A stretch of DNA of 64,000 nucleotides from Mangrovimicrobium sp033283325 (lineage in GTDB: Bacteria > Pseudomonadota > Gammaproteobacteria > Pseudomonadales > Halieaceae), in contig JAWMQO010000002.1 of assembly GCA_033283325.1 (NCBI GenBank), positions 1 to 64,000 of the forward strand, given 5' to 3'. Below are positions 61,543 to 64,000 of this stretch, one piece after another (within the stretch, counting starts at the first letter, position 1; each line of letters opens with the position of its first letter). Under the pieces are notes generated by a model. That model saw nothing but the letters and a program-made list of their open reading frames with translations. It searched no databases and was not told the origin of the DNA. The translations under genes were made by a program, and so were the position numbers.

Positions 61543-62832
61543 ATGCAAACTCCCCTCGAATCACGGACTCCCCAGGGAATGTTCTACGGCTGGATACTGG
61601 TCGCCGTCCTGCTCCTGCTGGTCAGCATCGGCATGGGCACCACCATGTACATGTACAGCCTCGTCGCCGGCGCCATCGGCCAGGAGTTCGGCGCCAGCCG
61701 CCTCGCGCTGATGGCCGGCTCCACCGGGATGCTGCTGGTGATGGGCCTGCTCTCGCCGACGCTCGGCCGGATGCTGGACCGCATGCCCAGCCGCAATCTC
61801 CTGATCATCAGCTCGCTGGTCATGGGGCTGGGTTTTATCTGGGTCGCCATGAGCACCCAGGTGTGGATGGTCATCGCCAGCTACATCCTGTTTATCAGCA
61901 TCGGCGCGGCGGCGCTCAGCCTGCTCACCGCCGCGACCCTGCTGACCCGCTGGTTCGTGCGCTACCGCGGCCTGGCGATCGGCATCGCCGCCCTGGGAAC
62001 CCAGTTCGGCGGCTTCTTCTACCCGCCGCTGTTCGCCGCCACCATGGAAGCCTACGACTGGCGTATCGCCATCGGCGGCATGGGGGTGCTGATCATGGTC
62101 GCCGGCCCCTTGCTCACCCTGCTCTTCGTGGTGGACCGGCCGGAGCACAAAGGCCTGCAGGCACTGGGAGAAGACCCCGCAGAATCCACTTCCACGCATC
62201 AGTCGGAAAGTACCGCCGCGGCGCCACGCCTGGGCTGGTCCCAGTTGCTCGCCGATCGCAACTTCTGGCTGGTGGTGCTGATCGCCGGCGCCGGCATGGC
62301 CACCAATACCACCCTGCTGGCGAACCTCTCCCTGTTTGCCGTGGACCTCGGCGAGCCTGTGGTACGCGGTGCCTTCCTGGTGTCCCTGGTCGCCCTGATC
62401 GGCGTTTTCGCCAGCCCCTTCCTCGGCTGGCTGTGCGACGCCATCAACCTCAAGCTGGTGGTCGCCATCATGACCCTGTGCCAGTGCGCGGCCTGCCTGC
62501 TGTTCATGTCCGCCCAGAGCTACAACACACTACTGATGGGAGCGGCCTTCATGGGCGTGGGCGGCGGCGGCGTCTTCCCGATCTTCGCCTCGATGGTGGC
62601 GCAGATCTACGCCACCCGGGTTTACGGCCAGGTGCTGGGGGCCGCAACCTTCCTCAACTCGATCATCGCCGCCAACGCGCCGGTGATGGCGGGCTGGGTA
62701 CACGACTCCACCGGCACCTACGGGCCCCTGCTACTGGGACTCGCGGTATTCCTGCTGCTGATGACCGCGGCGACCCCCCTGCTGCGGGTGCCACGCGACC
62801 CGGCGGAGAAACTCGGCGCAGGCCCGGGGTGA
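61543..62832 (+). CDS. MFS transporter
   Basis: 429 residues from ATG 61543; the frame is open back to 61474 with no export or ribosome signal. Twelve membrane helices in two six-helix halves joined by a cytoplasmic loop (DRPEHKGLQALGEDPAEST). GRMLDRMPSRNLLIIS is the MFS loop 2-3 motif in the first half and GWLCDAINLKLVVAI its counterpart in the second. The wording resembles the monocarboxylate/oxalate-formate type antiporter subgroup, but substrate is unknown. Confidence 0.9.
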   Translation: MQTPLESRTPQGMFYGWILVAVLLLLVSIGMGTTMYMYSLVAGAIGQEFGASRLALMAGSTGMLLVMGLLSPTLGRMLDRMPSRNLLIISSLVMGLGFIWVAMSTQVWMVIASYILFISIGAAALSLLTAATLLTRWFVRYRGLAIGIAALGTQFGGFFYPPLFAATMEAYDWRIAIGGMGVLIMVAGPLLTLLFVVDRPEHKGLQALGEDPAESTSTHQSESTAAAPRLGWSQLLADRNFWLVVLIAGAGMATNTTLLANLSLFAVDLGEPVVRGAFLVSLVALIGVFASPFLGWLCDAINLKLVVAIMTLCQCAACLLFMSAQSYNTLLMGAAFMGVGGGGVFPIFASMVAQIYATRVYGQVLGAATFLNSIIAANAPVMAGWVHDSTGTYGPLLLGLAVFLLLMTAATPLLRVPRDPAEKLGAGPG

Positions 62833-62850
62833 GGCCGTTATAATCGCCCC

Positions 62851-63852
62851 ATGGACCCCTTGACCCAGGGCGCCGTAGGCGCCGCGGCCGCAGCACTGGC
62901 GGCAAAACCCGATACCTTCGCCAAAGCTGCCCTGATCGGCGCGCTGGGCGGCATGGCGCCGGACCTCGACATCCTGATCCGCTCCGGCAGCGATCCCCTG
63001 CTGGCCCTGGAGTACCACCGCCAGTTCACCCACTCGCTGCTGATGATTCCCCTGCTCGGCAGCCTGGTCGGCCTCGCCCTTTACGCCCTGCTGGGCCGGC
63101 GCCTGGACCTCGGCTGGCGCCATTGCGTGCTCTGGGCGGTCCTCGGTTACGCCACCCACGGTCTGCTGGATGGCTGTACGTCCTACGGTACCCAGCTGCT
63201 GTGGCCACTGAGCAGTAAGCGCTTCGCCTGGGACACCATCTCGGTGATCGACCCGCTGTTCACCCTGCCTTTGCTGGTCGCCCTGGGTGTCTTCATCGCC
63301 CGGCGCTCGCGCCCATGGCTGCTGGCCGGCATCGGCTGGGCCGCCTGCTACCTGGCCCTGGGCTACATCCAGCATGAACGGGCGCTGGCGCTCGGCGCGA
63401 GCATCGCTGCTGAACGCGGCCACCGGCCCCTGCGACTGGAAGCGAAACCCAGTTTCGGCAATATCGTTGTGTGGAAGGTGATCTACCAGACCGCAGACCA
63501 CTTTTATGTGGACGCGGTAAAGCCCGCTTCGGACGGCGACAAAATCTGGCGGGGTGACTCCATTGCCCGCCTGGACGTCGAGCGGGTTTTTCCCTGGCTT
63601 GGCGAAGAAGCTCAGCAGCGCCGCGACATCCAGCGTTTCGACCATTTCTCGGACGGCTACCTGGCCGTCGATCAAAAAAACCCCGGGCGGGTGGTGGACA
63701 TCCGCTACTCCCTGCTGCCGCATGAGATAGACGCGCTCTGGGGTATCGACCTGTCAGCGCACAAGGCCGACAGCGACCACGTCGAATTCACCAGTTCCCG
63801 CTCCGGCGGCCGCGAAGCGCTACCCGCCCTGCTGGCGATGATCCTGTACTGA
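62851..63852 (+). CDS. YdjM/DUF457-type membrane protein
   Basis: 333 residues. MDPLTQGAVGAAAAALAAKP, GALGGMAPDLDILIRSGSDP, EYHRQFTHSLLMIPLLG and HGLLDGCTSYGTQLLWP form the signature of the DUF457/YdjM family (often annotated as inner-membrane metal-dependent hydrolase), with conserved Asp and His. Four to five membrane helices in the first half, then a soluble C-terminal half. It follows the MFS gene by 18 bases, so probably one transcript. Confidence 0.87.
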   Translation: MDPLTQGAVGAAAAALAAKPDTFAKAALIGALGGMAPDLDILIRSGSDPLLALEYHRQFTHSLLMIPLLGSLVGLALYALLGRRLDLGWRHCVLWAVLGYATHGLLDGCTSYGTQLLWPLSSKRFAWDTISVIDPLFTLPLLVALGVFIARRSRPWLLAGIGWAACYLALGYIQHERALALGASIAAERGHRPLRLEAKPSFGNIVVWKVIYQTADHFYVDAVKPASDGDKIWRGDSIARLDVERVFPWLGEEAQQRRDIQRFDHFSDGYLAVDQKNPGRVVDIRYSLLPHEIDALWGIDLSAHKADSDHVEFTSSRSGGREALPALLAMILY

Positions 63853-63872
63853 GGCCCGCCCGGCGCGCCGTT

Positions 63873-64000
63873 TCAGTACCAGAAGTCGTTGTACCAGGTG
63901 GAGTACTCCTCGTGCCCCGGCACATCCCGCGCATTCGCAGCGCCATCGATAGGCACCTGGATCACCGCCGGCCGGCCGCTGGCCAGGGCGCGCTGTACCG
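63873..64000 (-). CDS. Thiamine-pyrophosphate enzyme, C-terminal fragment
   Basis: The right edge of the window contains the last 41 or so codons on the minus strand, stop TGA at 63873-63875: ALASGRPAVIQVPIDGAANA, then HEEYSTWYNDFWY. ASGRPAVIQVPID is the closing strand of the acetolactate-synthase/benzoylformate-decarboxylase type of TPP enzymes. It continues past 64000. Convergent with the previous gene across 20 bases. Confidence 0.75.
   Translation of the reverse strand, partial: VQRALASGRPAVIQVPIDGAANARDVPGHEEYSTWYNDFWY

Overview
The window looks like chromosomal DNA of a high-GC marine gammaproteobacterium. The mix of a large TonB receptor, a periplasmic amide acylase, membrane-anchored winged-helix/TPR regulators, a CTERM-type sorted protein, AbgT and AEC transporters and a tripartite set of secreted small proteins is what I would expect of the Halieaceae/Cellvibrionales (OM60/NOR5-like) lineage. 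That placement is inference; there is no rRNA or ribosomal gene to anchor it.

Layout. 0-1.1 kb: a small PD-(D/E)XK nuclease-like gene between two copies of a ~118 bp direct repeat that resembles an IS end. 1.1-3.6 kb (minus strand): a four-gene operon of an unknown protein, two NifX/NifB-C-terminal-type cofactor proteins and a GST. 3.9-12.6 kb: TonB receptor, convergent penicillin-acylase-type lipoprotein, a divergent membrane regulator and a PepSY-like membrane protein.

12.7-31.8 kb is an accessory island, visibly AT-richer from about 14.5 to 28.6 kb. It carries a methyltransferase-HNH fusion, a putative restriction-fold protein, a FRG-domain protein, and then a DISARM-like operon: C5 DNA methyltransferase (DrmMII-like), Vsr, a complete RpoD-like sigma factor, a DrmA-type helicase and a DrmB (DUF1998) protein, with sigma-drmA and drmA-drmB overlapping. 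Facing it on the other strand are a McrB-N/DUF3883 protein and a NERD-SF1 helicase. The island ends in a radC remnant cut by an IS21-family element and a tRNA-Pro(CGG). No PLD-type DrmC is visible. The housekeeping-type sigma factor translationally coupled to the DISARM-like core is the most unusual thing in the window.

31.9-45.4 kb returns to high-GC backbone: SnoaL-like protein, a second winged-helix/TolB/TPR regulator, small secreted protein, a coupled unknown-GSCFA pair, a NYN protein, a circularly permuted D-amino-acid-oxidase-type flavoprotein, an MsbA-like ABC exporter, two esterase-like hydrolases and an AEC transporter. 45.7-50.5 kb is a small unexplained module: a 955-residue helical protein, a peptidoglycan-binding/M15 peptidase protein and a broken membrane-protein gene.

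50.7-55.1 kb is a run of secreted or small proteins (one CTERM-tagged, two related to each other, one with a duplicated Cys motif). 55.4-64 kb holds a TPR-sulfotransferase coupled to an AbgT transporter, a coiled-coil protein behind a long leader, a MopE-repeat/CAP lipoprotein, an MFS transporter, a YdjM-like membrane protein, and the C-terminal end of a thiamine-pyrophosphate enzyme running off the right edge.
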